64,000 bases of DNA from 62-47 sp044463945 (GCA_044463945.1 JBIQLW010000002.1:1-64000), one strand, 5' to 3'; counted from the stretch's first letter, positions 43,081 through 52,158 are shown. The notes: generated by a model from the sequence alone, not told the origin. Translations and numbers: made by a program.

Positions 43081-45135
43081 CTATTCGGTCTTCGGCTCGA
43101 CGTAGCGCGGGAACACTGGCGTGGGCGGCGGCAGCGCCGTGCCGGGGTTGATGCGAACCGCGCCGCCGAGTTGGGCGAAATCGCGCGCGTCCGCCGGCAC
43201 GCCGAGAAGATCGAGCAGCCGGCTGCCCGCATCCGGCATCACCGGCTGCGCCAGAATCGCGATCTGCCGTAGCACCTCGGCGGTGACGTAGAGCACGGTT
43301 CGCTGCCGCGCCGGATCGGTCTTGGCGAGCACCCACGGCGCTTCGCCGGCGAAGTAGCGGTTGGCCTCGGCCACCACCTCCCACACCGCGCCCAGCGCCT
43401 GATGGATCTGCTGGGTCGCCATCGCGGTGCGCGCCAGCGCCACCATGGCGTCGGCCTGCGCCAGCAGCGCCTTGTCGGTGTCGTTGAAGTCGCCGGGCGC
43501 GGGCAGCCGGCCCTCGTGCTGCCTGGCGATCATGGTCAGCGAGCGCTGCGCCAGATTGCCGAGATCATTGGCGAGATCGGCATTGATGCGCGCAACGATG
43601 GCCTCGTGATTGTAGCTGCCGTCCTGACCGAACGAGACTTCACGCAAAAAGAAATAGCGCATCTGATCGACGCCATACTGCGCCGCCAGGTTGAACGGAT
43701 CGACGACATTGCCGACCGATTTCGACATCTTCTCGCCGCGATTGAACAGGAAGCCGTGGGCGAACACCCGCTTCGGCACGGGAATGCCCGCCGACATCAG
43801 GAAGGCCGGCCAGTACACCGCGTGAAAGCGGATGATGTCCTTGCCGATGACGTGCAGGTCGGCCGGCCAGTAGCGCCACGCCGGATCGTTCTCGTCCGGG
43901 TAGCCGACGCCGGTCAGGTAGTTGGTCAGGGCGTCGACCCAGACATACATGACGTGCGCCGGATCGTCGGGCACCTTGACGCCCCACTCGAAGGTGGTGC
44001 GCGAGATCGACAGGTCCTTCAGCCCGCTCTTGACGAAACTCATGACCTCGTTGCGCCGGGTGTCGGGGCCGATGAAATCCGGCTGGCTGTCATAGAGCGC
44101 GAGCAGCCGGTCCTGATAGGCCGAGAGGCGGAAGAAGTAGCTGTTCTCCTCGACCCATTCGACCGGCGTGCCCTGCGGGCCGCGGCGCACGCCGTCGTCG
44201 CCGACGGCGGTCTCGTCCTCCTGATAGTAGGCTTCGTCGCGCACTGAGTACCAGCCGGAATAGGTATCGCTGTAGATGTCGCCGTTGTCGCGCATCCGCC
44301 GCCAGATCTCCTGCACGGAGCGGTGATGCGCGGGCTCGGAGGTGCGGATGAAACGCGAGAAGCCGACGTTGAGCGCCTCGTCCATCTCGCGGAAGCGCGC
44401 GGCGTTGCGCGTCGCCAGTTCGTCCGGCGTCATGCCCTCGCCCTGCGCGGTCTGGATCATCTTCAGCCCGTGCTCGTCGGTGCCGGTCAGGAAGAACACA
44501 TCCTTGCCGTCGAGGCGGGCAAAGCGCGCGATGGCGTCGGTGGCGATCGCCTCATAGGCGTGGCCGATATGCGGCACGCCGTTGGGATAGGCGATTGCGG
44601 TCGTGATGTAGAAGGTGTCGCGTTTCGTCGGCGGCGCAACCACAGGCTCGGCGGCCGGCGCGGGACGCGGCGGCGGCGCTCGCCTCTCGGCCTTGGGAGG
44701 CTTCGGTTTGGCGGCGGGTTTCCGCGCCGTCGTGGCGACCGGCTTTGCGGATTTGGGAGCAGGCTTCGGAGCCGGCTTGGGTGCTGATTTGGGCGCGGAC
44801 GATGCCGGAACGGCGGGCTTGCGTCTGACCGCGGGTTTTGCCGTTTTCGTCGTGCGCGATTTCGTCGTCGGCTTTTTGGCGGCGACCTTGCGCGGCGCGG
44901 CTTTCCGCGCGCCTCCCTTCTTTGCCGGTGCCTTCTTCGCTGATGCCTTTTTCGCGGACGCGGTCTTCGCGGTGGTTTTGTCCGCCGCTTTCCGGGGCGC
45001 GGCTTTCGCCTTCGGCCGCCTCGCCGTCTTCGCCTTCGGTGCGGTCGCCTTCTTCTTCGCCTTGGTCGCCTTCTTGGTCGCGCGGCCCTTCGCGGCGGGG
45101 CGCTTCTTGACGGCTTTTTTCTTCACGGTCGCCAC
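43081..45135 (-). CDS. metG: Methionyl-tRNA synthetase with histone-H1-like N-terminal extension
   Basis: This class I synthetase charges tRNA-Met. The catalytic core begins near residue 172 (RDTFYITTAIAYPNG) and holds PHIGHAY, the editing/zinc insertion region, GEKMSKSVGN and the anticodon-binding helices. The core is about 513 aa, the usual size for MetG without a C-terminal tRNA-binding domain. About 170 residues precede it, almost entirely Lys, Ala, Pro, Arg and Thr, with KKAxAKK-type repeats and a PKPAPKPAPK stretch, like bacterial histone H1-type tails. The most likely start is GTG at 45135 with AGGAACATCGTC upstream. I see no credible internal start before the core, so the extension should be translated. 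Confidence 0.9.
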   Translation of the reverse strand: MATVKKKAVKKRPAAKGRATKKATKAKKKATAPKAKTARRPKAKAAPRKAADKTTAKTASAKKASAKKAPAKKGGARKAAPRKVAAKKPTTKSRTTKTAKPAVRRKPAVPASSAPKSAPKPAPKPAPKSAKPVATTARKPAAKPKPPKAERRAPPPRPAPAAEPVVAPPTKRDTFYITTAIAYPNGVPHIGHAYEAIATDAIARFARLDGKDVFFLTGTDEHGLKMIQTAQGEGMTPDELATRNAARFREMDEALNVGFSRFIRTSEPAHHRSVQEIWRRMRDNGDIYSDTYSGWYSVRDEAYYQEDETAVGDDGVRRGPQGTPVEWVEENSYFFRLSAYQDRLLALYDSQPDFIGPDTRRNEVMSFVKSGLKDLSISRTTFEWGVKVPDDPAHVMYVWVDALTNYLTGVGYPDENDPAWRYWPADLHVIGKDIIRFHAVYWPAFLMSAGIPVPKRVFAHGFLFNRGEKMSKSVGNVVDPFNLAAQYGVDQMRYFFLREVSFGQDGSYNHEAIVARINADLANDLGNLAQRSLTMIARQHEGRLPAPGDFNDTDKALLAQADAMVALARTAMATQQIHQALGAVWEVVAEANRYFAGEAPWVLAKTDPARQRTVLYVTAEVLRQIAILAQPVMPDAGSRLLDLLGVPADARDFAQLGGAVRINPGTALPPPTPVFPRYVEPKTE

Positions 45136-45193
45136 GACGATGTTCCTATCGCTAGAGCAGGATCGGCTGGGAAGGTTTATCGCGGACGCGCTT

Positions 45194-46234
45194 CTAACGG
45201 GTCGCGTCCGACAAAAGCCCGAACACGGAAAACACCAGCGGCTTTCGATCGAGGTTGAAGGATTCGACGTCCCGGGCGGCTCGGCCGATCTTTTCCCACA
45301 CCTCGCCGAGCCGCGCAAGGCGCGGCAGATCGGCGTTGGAGACGTCGCCGCGCAGCCGCTCGATGATCCAGCGATCGATGCTGTCGATGAAGGCCGCGAG
45401 CGTCGCGCGGTCGCTGCCGCCGAGCGCGTCGCCCAGCGCGTGAAGCTCGCGCGGATCGATGTGCGGCAGCGCCTCAAGCAATCGCGCCGTGCGCTGGTGC
45501 AGTTTCAGCGCACCGCCGTCCATCAGGTTGACGGCGCGCCCGACGCTGCCCTCAGCCACCTCAGCCGCCGCGCGGAGCGCCGGGTCGTCCGCCGCGATGC
45601 CGGTCGCCGCCGCTGTCGCGGCCGCGACCTCGTCGGTGGACAGCGGCCGCAGCGCCAGGCGGCGGCAGCGCGACAGGATGGTCGGCAACACCTTGCCGGG
45701 CGCATGGCTGAGCAGCAGCAGGATGGAGCGGCGCGGCGGTTCTTCCAGCACCTTGAGCAGCGCGTTGGCGGCGTTGGCGTTGAACTCGTCGACGGTATCG
45801 ACGATGCACACGCGCCAGCCATCGACCGCCGCGGTCGAGCCGAAAAATTCGATGGTCTGGCGGGTGTCGTCCACCGTGATGAAATTGCGCGGCGCGCCCT
45901 TCTCGTTGAACCCCCGTTGCAGCACCAGAAGGCCGCCGTGCGCGCCGGAGGCGACCTGCCGCGCCACCGGATGGGTTTCATCGACATGGAGCGAGTCCGC
46001 AGCCGCCACCTCCGCCGCCGCCGGGTCGCGATGCGCCAGCACGAAGCGGGCCAGCCGGTAGGCCAGCGTCGCCTTGCCGATGCCCTGCGCGCCGCCGATC
46101 AGCCAGGCATGAGGAATGCGGCCGCCGCGATAGGCATCGAGCAGCGTCCGCTCGGCGTCGCGGTGGCCGTGGAGCACGGCCGTCTGCCGGGGACCGCGGA
46201 GATCGATGGTGGTGTCGGTCGCGCGTGCGCTCAT
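45194..46234 (-). CDS. holB: DNA polymerase III subunit delta prime
   Basis: This is a clamp-loader subunit of the replicative polymerase. The AAA+ domain has the degenerate P-loop GGAQGIGKATLA and LLKVLEEPP with the SRC arginine-finger-type motif in LSRCRRLALRPL. The typical Cys ligands of a zinc ribbon are not visible. The length of 346 aa is normal for alphaproteobacteria. The ATG at 46234 overlaps the tmk stop (ATGA), so the genes are translationally coupled. Confidence 0.92.
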   Translation of the reverse strand: MSARATDTTIDLRGPRQTAVLHGHRDAERTLLDAYRGGRIPHAWLIGGAQGIGKATLAYRLARFVLAHRDPAAAEVAAADSLHVDETHPVARQVASGAHGGLLVLQRGFNEKGAPRNFITVDDTRQTIEFFGSTAAVDGWRVCIVDTVDEFNANAANALLKVLEEPPRRSILLLLSHAPGKVLPTILSRCRRLALRPLSTDEVAAATAAATGIAADDPALRAAAEVAEGSVGRAVNLMDGGALKLHQRTARLLEALPHIDPRELHALGDALGGSDRATLAAFIDSIDRWIIERLRGDVSNADLPRLARLGEVWEKIGRAARDVESFNLDRKPLVFSVFGLLSDATR

Positions 46235-46923
46235 GTCCGCAGCGCCTCCGGTTCGACCGCGACAAGACCGCGCCGGCCGAGCGCCTGCCATATCGCGTCG
46301 GCAACGCGCTCAGGCGTTGCCGTGGCGTCGATCAGCACGCAACGGTCGGGCTCCTCAGCGGCGATGGCGCGATAGCCCTCGCGCAGTTTCTTGTGGAAGC
46401 CAAGCGCCTCCCCCTCGAAGCGGTCAGGGACATCGTTGCCCCGGCGCTGCGCGGCGCGTCGCATCCCGACTTCGACCGGCAGATCGAGCACGAAAGTAAG
46501 ATCGGGCTTCAATGCTCCGACGGCGACGCGCTCCAGCGAATCAACCAGCCGCCGGTCGACGCCGGCGGCGTGGCCCTGGTAGACCCGCGTGGAATCGACG
46601 AAGCGGTCGCACAGGACCCAGACGTGCTGCTTGAGCGCCGGTTCGATCACGGTGCGGACGTGGTCGTCGCGCGCGGCGGCAAACAGCAGCGTCTCGGCGT
46701 CGGCGCCGAGCGCCTTGCCGACGCCCGACAGCAGCACATGGCGGATGATTTCTGCGCCGGGCGAGCCGCCGGGCTCGCGGGTGACGATGACGCGGACCCC
46801 GGCGTGGTCGAGCCGCTCCGCGAGCATCTGGATCTGGGTCGATTTGCCCGACCCCTCGCCGCCCTCGAAGGTGATGAAGCGGCCGCGCGTGCCCGCACCC
46901 GTGATGCTGGATTGTGTTGTCAT
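46231..46923 (-). CDS. tmk: Thymidylate kinase
   Basis: This enzyme phosphorylates dTMP to dTDP. The P-loop is GGEGSGKST (about 18-26), the DRx motif is DRFVDSTRVYQG, and the TREPGGS block binds the substrate. The 230-aa length is normal. The ATG at 46923 overlaps the stop of the carboxypeptidase gene by one base (TAATG), which argues against the longer frame to 47064. Confidence 0.95.
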   Translation of the reverse strand: MTTQSSITGAGTRGRFITFEGGEGSGKSTQIQMLAERLDHAGVRVIVTREPGGSPGAEIIRHVLLSGVGKALGADAETLLFAAARDDHVRTVIEPALKQHVWVLCDRFVDSTRVYQGHAAGVDRRLVDSLERVAVGALKPDLTFVLDLPVEVGMRRAAQRRGNDVPDRFEGEALGFHKKLREGYRAIAAEEPDRCVLIDATATPERVADAIWQALGRRGLVAVEPEALRT

Positions 46924-48173
46924 TACAGCTTCTCGATGCCGGCGCGGAACATGCCGATCATCAGTTCGCTGGCGCCGTCGAAGGCGCGCTGCATCGTGGT
47001 GCCGGTTGCAATCGCATCGGTCGCATAAAGCGGCTGCTCCACGGCGAGATTGCCGCTCCGCCACACCTTGACGGTGCCGACGCGCTGCCCCGCCGCGATC
47101 GGCGCGCGCACGGGACCGTCATAGACGATCCGCGCCAGCAGCTTGTCGTTGCCGTTCTTCTGCACCATCACCCGCACCGGGACCTCGGCCGCCACGCGGG
47201 CCCAGCGCTGGTTGCCGCCGAACACTTTCACCGAGCCGACCGGCGCCTTCGCGGCGAACAGCGTGCGCGTCTCGAAATTGCGGAACCCCCATTCCAGCAG
47301 TTTCTTGGCTTCCGCCGCGCGGTCGTCCTTGTCGTCGAGGCCGTTGATCGCGACGATCAGGCGGGTGCCGTTCTGCACCGCCGAGCCGACCAGGCCATAG
47401 CCGCCCTCCTTGGTGTAGCCGGTCTTCAGGCCGTCGGCCCCCTCCAGCGATTTCAAAAGCGGATTGCGGTTCTGCTGCCGGATCTTGTTCCAGGTGAACT
47501 CCGGTTCGGAGAACAGCTTGTAGAAATCCGGATAGGCATGGATGAGATGACGCGCGAGGCTCGCCAGTTCGCGCACCGTCATCTTGTTGTCGGGATCGGG
47601 CAGCCCGGTGGAGTTGCCGAAGGTCGAGCGCGTCAGGCCGAGTGCGCGCGCCCGCTCGGTCATCATCTCGGCGAACGCCTTTTCGCCGCCGGCGATGCCC
47701 TCCGCCAGCACCATGCAGGAATCGTTGCCGCTCTGGATGATGGCGCCGTGCAGCAGATCATTGACAGAGACGACGCTGTGAATCGCCGCGAACATCGTCG
47801 AGCCGCCGGACGGCGCGCCGCCCTTGCGCCATGCGTTCTCGCTCACCCGGAACTCGTCGGTGAGCTTGAGCTTGCCTTCGGTGATGGCGTGAAACACTAC
47901 CTCGACGGTCATCAGCTTCATCATGCTGGAAGGCGCGCGCAACTCGTCGGCGTTCTTCTCGAACAGCACGCTGCCGCTATCGGCCTCGATCAGGATCGCG
48001 GTCGGCGCGCCGGTCGAAAAGCCGTCGTCCTTCTTCGCGCCCTGCACGCTGTTGTTCGCGGCAAAAGCCGCCGCCGTGCCGAAGGCGAGAACGCACGCCA
48101 CGAAGCCGGCCACCAGCGTGCGCCCCGCGCCGCCGGTCCAGGCTGAAAGAAGGATGGATCGCGCGTTCCGCAT
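46923..48173 (-). CDS. D-alanyl-D-alanine carboxypeptidase (PBP5/6 type)
   Basis: This periplasmic penicillin-binding protein trims the terminal D-Ala from peptidoglycan peptides. A Sec signal lies at about residues 18-39 (ending TAAAFAAN). The catalytic motifs are SSMMK (Ser83 to Lys86), SGNDS and KTGYT, and a C-terminal PBP5-like beta domain ends the protein; the C-terminal amphipathic helix GASELMIGMFRAGIEKL could anchor it. There are two ATGs six bases apart (48179 and 48173); I prefer the second because GGGA then has workable spacing. It is first in the tmk-holB-metG block. Confidence 0.93.
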   Translation of the reverse strand: MRNARSILLSAWTGGAGRTLVAGFVACVLAFGTAAAFAANNSVQGAKKDDGFSTGAPTAILIEADSGSVLFEKNADELRAPSSMMKLMTVEVVFHAITEGKLKLTDEFRVSENAWRKGGAPSGGSTMFAAIHSVVSVNDLLHGAIIQSGNDSCMVLAEGIAGGEKAFAEMMTERARALGLTRSTFGNSTGLPDPDNKMTVRELASLARHLIHAYPDFYKLFSEPEFTWNKIRQQNRNPLLKSLEGADGLKTGYTKEGGYGLVGSAVQNGTRLIVAINGLDDKDDRAAEAKKLLEWGFRNFETRTLFAAKAPVGSVKVFGGNQRWARVAAEVPVRVMVQKNGNDKLLARIVYDGPVRAPIAAGQRVGTVKVWRSGNLAVEQPLYATDAIATGTTMQRAFDGASELMIGMFRAGIEKL

Positions 48174-48331
48174 GGTCATGTCCCGATATTTCAAGTCTAC
48201 CAGCACGACCCGGCCCGAACAACATGCGCGCGGCGCAGCGTGCGCGGGTGTCCGGAGCCAAGACGGCCCGGTTGCAGGCGCAGGCCGGGCTTTCTATGGT
48301 TGGCGGTCCTTCAGATCAAAAAGGCTTCGCG

Positions 48332-49294
48332 ATGTCGTCCAGCCGCACCCTCGCCGTCAACGGCATCGAGATGTTCGTCCGCGAGCAGGGAGACGGCCCG
48401 CTGGTGATCCTGTGTCACGGCTGGCCCGAACTGTCCTATTCCTGGCGCCACCAGATCGGCCCACTCGCCGCCGCCGGCTATCGCGTGGCAGCGCCGGACA
48501 TGCGCGGCTTCGGCAAGACCACCGCGCCGGAGGCGATCGACGCCTACGGCATCTTCCATCTCGTCGGCGACATGGTGGCGCTGGTGGCGGCGCTCGGCGA
48601 AACCAGCGCGGTGATCGTCGGCCACGACTGGGGCGCGCCGGTGGCGTGGCACGCCGCACTGTTCCGGCCCGATATCTTCACCGCGGTCGCCGGCCTCAGC
48701 GTGCCGCCGCCGCTACGCGGCCGCGGCCTGCCGCTGCAAACGCTGCGCGACAACGGCATCGAGAATTTCTACTGGCAGTATTTCCAGTCCCCCGGCGTGG
48801 CCGAAGCCGAGTTCGAGCGCGATGTCGATTTCACCATGCGCGCGGTGTTCGGACGCGGCTTCATTGATTCCAACGCCTCGCTGTTTGTCGAAGCCGGCAA
48901 GGGTTTCCTCGGCGACCCGGGGATCCCGCGCCCGTTGCCGGACTGGATCACCGAACCTGAAGTGGCCGAGTTCGTCGCCGCCTACACGGCATCCGGCTTT
49001 CGCGGCGGGCTCAACTGGTACCGCAACATCGACCGCAACTGGGAACTGACCGCGCCGTGGCAGGGTGCGCAGATCCGTCAGCCGTCGCTGTTCATCGCCG
49101 GGGCGGAGGATGCCGTCATCACGGGATTGATCGGCGCCAAGCGCATCCACGACATGGAGCGCGTTCTGCCGAACCTGAGGCAAAAGCTCCTGATCGACGG
49201 AGCCGGTCACTGGATTCAACAGGAACGGCCTGATGAGGTGAACGCGGCGCTGATCGCGTTTCTCAACGAGGTCACGGCCGGACGGTCGCAGTGA
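48332..49294 (+). CDS. Alpha/beta hydrolase, epoxide-hydrolase-like
   Basis: This is a 320-aa soluble hydrolase. The nucleophile is an aspartate (Asp99 in VGHDWG), the oxyanion motif is HGWPE (29-33), the acid residue lies in AGAEDAV and the histidine in GAGHWIQQE, all as in microsomal-type epoxide hydrolases and haloalkane-dehalogenase relatives. A cap domain follows with ENFYWQYFQ. The start at 48332 has AAGG upstream. It lies reversed between two cell-wall genes on the minus strand. Confidence 0.88.
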   Translation: MSSSRTLAVNGIEMFVREQGDGPLVILCHGWPELSYSWRHQIGPLAAAGYRVAAPDMRGFGKTTAPEAIDAYGIFHLVGDMVALVAALGETSAVIVGHDWGAPVAWHAALFRPDIFTAVAGLSVPPPLRGRGLPLQTLRDNGIENFYWQYFQSPGVAEAEFERDVDFTMRAVFGRGFIDSNASLFVEAGKGFLGDPGIPRPLPDWITEPEVAEFVAAYTASGFRGGLNWYRNIDRNWELTAPWQGAQIRQPSLFIAGAEDAVITGLIGAKRIHDMERVLPNLRQKLLIDGAGHWIQQERPDEVNAALIAFLNEVTAGRSQ

Positions 49295-49307
49295 AAATGG
49301 CGCGGTC

Positions 49308-50243
49308 TTAATAGAGCCCGCGTCCGGAGAGGATTTCGCGCGGGCTCTCGTGCTCGACCGGCGCATAGGCATCGACCACCCGCGGGCTCGCCGCCGCATA
49401 GCTCCGCTCGTAGCCCACCGCGCGCGGATTGTCCGGCTGCCGCCGCTCGGCGGAACGGGTGCTGCGCACCGACGACATCTCCGAGGTGGCGCTGATCGCG
49501 CCGGAATCGGCGACGGTGTTGCCGAGGCTGTAGGGCCGCTCCTCCGGCATCGGGACATTGCCGCGCACGGCCGCGGCGGCGCGCGGCATCTCCGGAACGA
49601 AGGGCGCGGCGGAAGCGATCCGCACCGGCGACGGCGAAGGCGCCGGCTCGCCGGTGCGCAGCGTCGCCAGCAACTGGCGATCGTCCGAGCCTTCCAGTGG
49701 CGCGCGGCCGACATATTCGACCCGGACCCGCGCGATGCCCCGCCCCTTGAAATCGAGAAGATGCGCCGCGCGGTTGGAGACGTCGATGATGCGGTTGCCG
49801 TGATACGGCCCGCGATCATTGACGCGGACCACCAGCGACTTGCCGTTGCTCAGGTTGGTGACGCGCGCATAACTCGGGATCGGCATGGTCGGGTGGGCGG
49901 CGGTCAGCGACTGCATGTCGAAGACTTCGCCGTTGGCGGTGAGACGGCCATGGAAGGCGTCGCCGTACCACGACGCCAGCCCTTCCTCGCGATAGTTGGG
50001 ATTTTCACGCGGCACGTAAACCCGGCCGGCCACCGTATATGGCTTGCCGACCCGATAGGTGCCGCCGCCTTTAGGCACCGCCTCGCCGAACGCGACTACC
50101 CGCGGGCTACTGGAAACACCGTATTTGGGATCGACGCGGCTGAATTTTCCGGAGGACACGCAGTTGGCGAGCAACAGGCAGGAGCCGACCACGACCACCG
50201 TGCGCGTCGCCCCCCTCATCCCGTCGCAACAGCGAATCCCCAT
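49308..50243 (-). CDS. rlpA: RlpA-family septal ring lipoprotein
   Basis: This is a double-psi-beta-barrel protein of the RlpA family, known as a lytic transglycosylase acting on denuded glycan strands at the septum in Pseudomonas. The lipobox LLLANC gives outer-membrane attachment. The barrel contains GLASWYGDAFHGRLTANGE and VRVNDRGPYHGNRIIDVS, which include the conserved catalytic Glu, His and Asp positions. The C-terminal 100 residues are low complexity and no SPOR domain is visible. The start is uncertain among 50267 (TTG), 50243 (ATG) and 50219 (ATG). Confidence 0.88.
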   Translation of the reverse strand: MGIRCCDGMRGATRTVVVVGSCLLLANCVSSGKFSRVDPKYGVSSSPRVVAFGEAVPKGGGTYRVGKPYTVAGRVYVPRENPNYREEGLASWYGDAFHGRLTANGEVFDMQSLTAAHPTMPIPSYARVTNLSNGKSLVVRVNDRGPYHGNRIIDVSNRAAHLLDFKGRGIARVRVEYVGRAPLEGSDDRQLLATLRTGEPAPSPSPVRIASAAPFVPEMPRAAAAVRGNVPMPEERPYSLGNTVADSGAISATSEMSSVRSTRSAERRQPDNPRAVGYERSYAAASPRVVDAYAPVEHESPREILSGRGLY

Positions 50244-50267
50244 GCGCTCCACGACAGCGTGCCCCAA

Positions 50268-50874
50268 AATGTGCCCCTAGATAACTGATTGCCCCCGGCC
50301 GCATTGACCACGCCCGGCAGTCGAATCCCCGATAACCCTCTCTAAAGACGGTCAGTTAACATACCGCCGTTCGATCAAGGCGGAAATGAGGTGGTGTGTC
50401 GGACATGGTAAACCATCGATTGCCGCGGCGGAAGCCAACTTGGCTGGCGACCGTCGGCTCATGTGACCCCCGGCTCGTGTGAAGGAGACTCAATCAACCA
50501 AGGCTGGATGAACGCCTGTCCAGTCAGGACGGCATTTGCTCCGGCGTAGCGTGTGCAGTTCAGAGGTCCGCCTCACTTTCCCGGCGAGTCTGTGGAGCGG
50601 ACTTCCCAAACCTGAAGCGCATGAGAAACATGAAGATACCAGCGTTCTTTCGCATCCGGCGTTCGCTCAGGAAGGCGCCGCGAAACGAGGCAAGCGCCAG
50701 ACCCGGAACACGCCATACGCCATCCTGCCGTCGCGCCCTCGCGGAAACCGTTTCTTCGGTGGAAGCGATGCCTCTCCCTCCCCGCGCCACCGTCCCTTAT
50801 CGCCGCCATCCCGATCGATCGGGGCTTTCAGCACCCGGCCGGCTTTGCTAAGGGCTACGCCGCGACGGCGGCTT
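50268..50874. other. Gene-free stretch upstream of tRNA-Ser
   Basis: About 600 bases lie between rlpA and tRNA-Ser. Open frames here lack ribosome-binding sites and recognisable domains. The promoters of rlpA (minus) and the tRNA (plus) must lie in it; I cannot place them reliably. Confidence 0.5.
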
Positions 50875-50964
50875 GGAAGGGTGGCCGAGTGGTTTAAGGC
50901 ACCGGTCTTGAAAACCGGCGTGCCCGCAAGGGTACCGTGGGTTCGAATCCCACCCCTTCCGCCA
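50875..50964 (+). tRNA. tRNA-Ser (anticodon TGA)
   Basis: This is a complete 90-nt class II tRNA. The acceptor arms are GGAAGGG and CCCTTCC, with discriminator G and an encoded CCA end. The D arm is GCCGAGTGGTTTAAGGC, the anticodon stem CCGGT/ACCGG carries loop CTTGAAA, and the anticodon TGA is at 50909-50911. A long variable arm follows, then the T arm GTGGG-TTCGAAT-CCCAC. It reads UCA-type serine codons. Foreign-looking DNA begins directly 3' of it. Confidence 0.98.
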
Positions 50965-51473
50965 GAAACCCTTGATTGTATTTAGCAAAATCTGTTGATG
51001 GGAAATCGTCTCTTTTGCGACTAGAGGGCGAAAGTATGGAAATTCCTGCAACAATGCTGCAACAATTTTTCTGTTGCAGGACGCCGTTTGGCATGGCCCG
51101 GCGAATCCGCCTTCCCGGAAACGCGAAAACGCCCGCAGACGCTGGACACCAGAACGCGGTTGACGGTCGCGAGGGCCGCGTAAGCTTGCCCCTGCGTCGA
51201 GCCCCAAGGGGCTCGACGGCAGCGCCTCTTTGGCGCGCGCTTTGCGCGGGGCGAGCGGCCCGACCGACCAGTCACTGAGCCGCGAGGCTCCATGTCTATT
51301 CGAGAGCGGCGGTGCGCCGGCACGGCGCATGAAGGCCGGGACCCGTGGCCCGGCCGAAAGCCGCGAAGAATCGACATGGAGAAAGGGGAAGGAAACCGCG
51401 TTTGAAAACCGCAGGTCGGTTAACTTCCACTTCTCCGGTTGTTTGATAACATTGGCAACCTTTGGGGGTGGAG
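50965..51473. other. Structured non-coding remnant after tRNA-Ser
   Basis: No gene is recognised. It contains a perfect 11-bp inverted repeat with a 2-base loop (51195-51218, arms CGTCGAGCCCC and GGGGCTCGACG) and a second hairpin GGCCGGG/CCCGGCC (51334-51355). Such sequence 3' of a tRNA is typical of integration-site debris, but no integrase is visible. Confidence 0.5.
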
Positions 51474-51917
51474 ATGGACCGAGAATTCTGGTCAAGCAAA
51501 TTTTTCGAGTTTGTTCGTCTATGGCTTGGCAACGCGTGGAACCGTGCGGGTTCACTGATCGCTCTAGCTGGTGTCAGCGTTCTCACGGGCTGGGTCGACA
51601 AGTTCGTTATGGCTGCGACGAATTTGCATTGGGAGGAGACCGCTCAGTGGATTGGATGGATGCTTCTTGCGATCGGGATAGTAATGCTCGCATTCGGCAT
51701 GAGAAAGGCACGGTCACCCAACCCTCATGACGTGCAGCTAATCAAACGATTTCGCAATACCTTCGATCGGTCGGATATCGACTTTTTAACGCAACATAAT
51801 TTTGCCGATAACTGGCATGTGACGCGAACCAAGTGCTTTGAGGATATTGCCGATGATTGGTTGGCGCACAGTTCGAATTCGTTGATAGAAAACTCAACAA
51901 ACTACTCGACCGCGTGA
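51474..51917 (+). CDS. Hypothetical two-helix membrane protein, 5' part of a frameshifted gene
   Basis: I do not recognise this gene. It has two hydrophobic segments (about residues 27-50, AGSLIALAGVSVLTGWVDKF, and about 60-80, IGWMLLAIGIVMLAFGM), followed by a polar cytoplasmic-type region with NTFDRSDIDFLTQHNF. Base composition and codon use (many AAT, TTT, GAT codons) are unlike the GC-rich neighbours. The frame ends at 51917 in low-quality sequence (HSSNSLIENSTNYSTA), while a compatible coding frame continues in another register to 52132. The start ATG at 51474 follows GGGGGTGG. Confidence 0.6.
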   Translation: MDREFWSSKFFEFVRLWLGNAWNRAGSLIALAGVSVLTGWVDKFVMAATNLHWEETAQWIGWMLLAIGIVMLAFGMRKARSPNPHDVQLIKRFRNTFDRSDIDFLTQHNFADNWHVTRTKCFEDIADDWLAHSSNSLIENSTNYSTA

Positions 51918-52132
51918 AGTATCTCTCGAAAAAGTTGGCGAACGCCGAAACGTATGGATTTAGTATCGGTCCTAATCTTCAGAGCCGGACCATGCGGACC
52001 ATGGCTGATCAAGGAGCGCTGACCCCGGAGACACAGAGGAAGGTCGACAACCTCAACCAGCTTTCGCGAGAATTGGCAAAAGCTGTAAATGCATTAGAGC
52101 GGAACGCGAAGATAAGGCTCCCTGTCGGGTAA
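51857..52132 (+). pseudogene. 3' part of the frameshifted membrane protein (coiled coil)
   Basis: This frame opens immediately after a stop at 51854 and has only a TTG codon at its start, with no ribosome-binding site; the first ATG is about 45 codons in. Its sequence (FEFVDRKLNKLLDRVKYLSKKL, then LNQLSRELAKAVNALERN) is charged and helical, a natural cytoplasmic continuation of the upstream membrane protein. The two frames overlap in 51857-51917 and differ by -1. I read this as one gene broken by a frameshift; sequencing error or programmed shifting are alternatives. Confidence 0.55.
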
Positions 52133-52158
52133 CAACCCAAAGGCACATTCCGAGGAAT

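Noticed and set aside
50848..51555. 235-aa minus-strand frame across tRNA-Ser containing GWDSNPRYPCGHAGFQ-type sequence
   Set aside because: This is the well-known antisense reading of a tRNA-Ser gene, propagated in databases as a false protein. The rest is Arg-rich shadow sequence.
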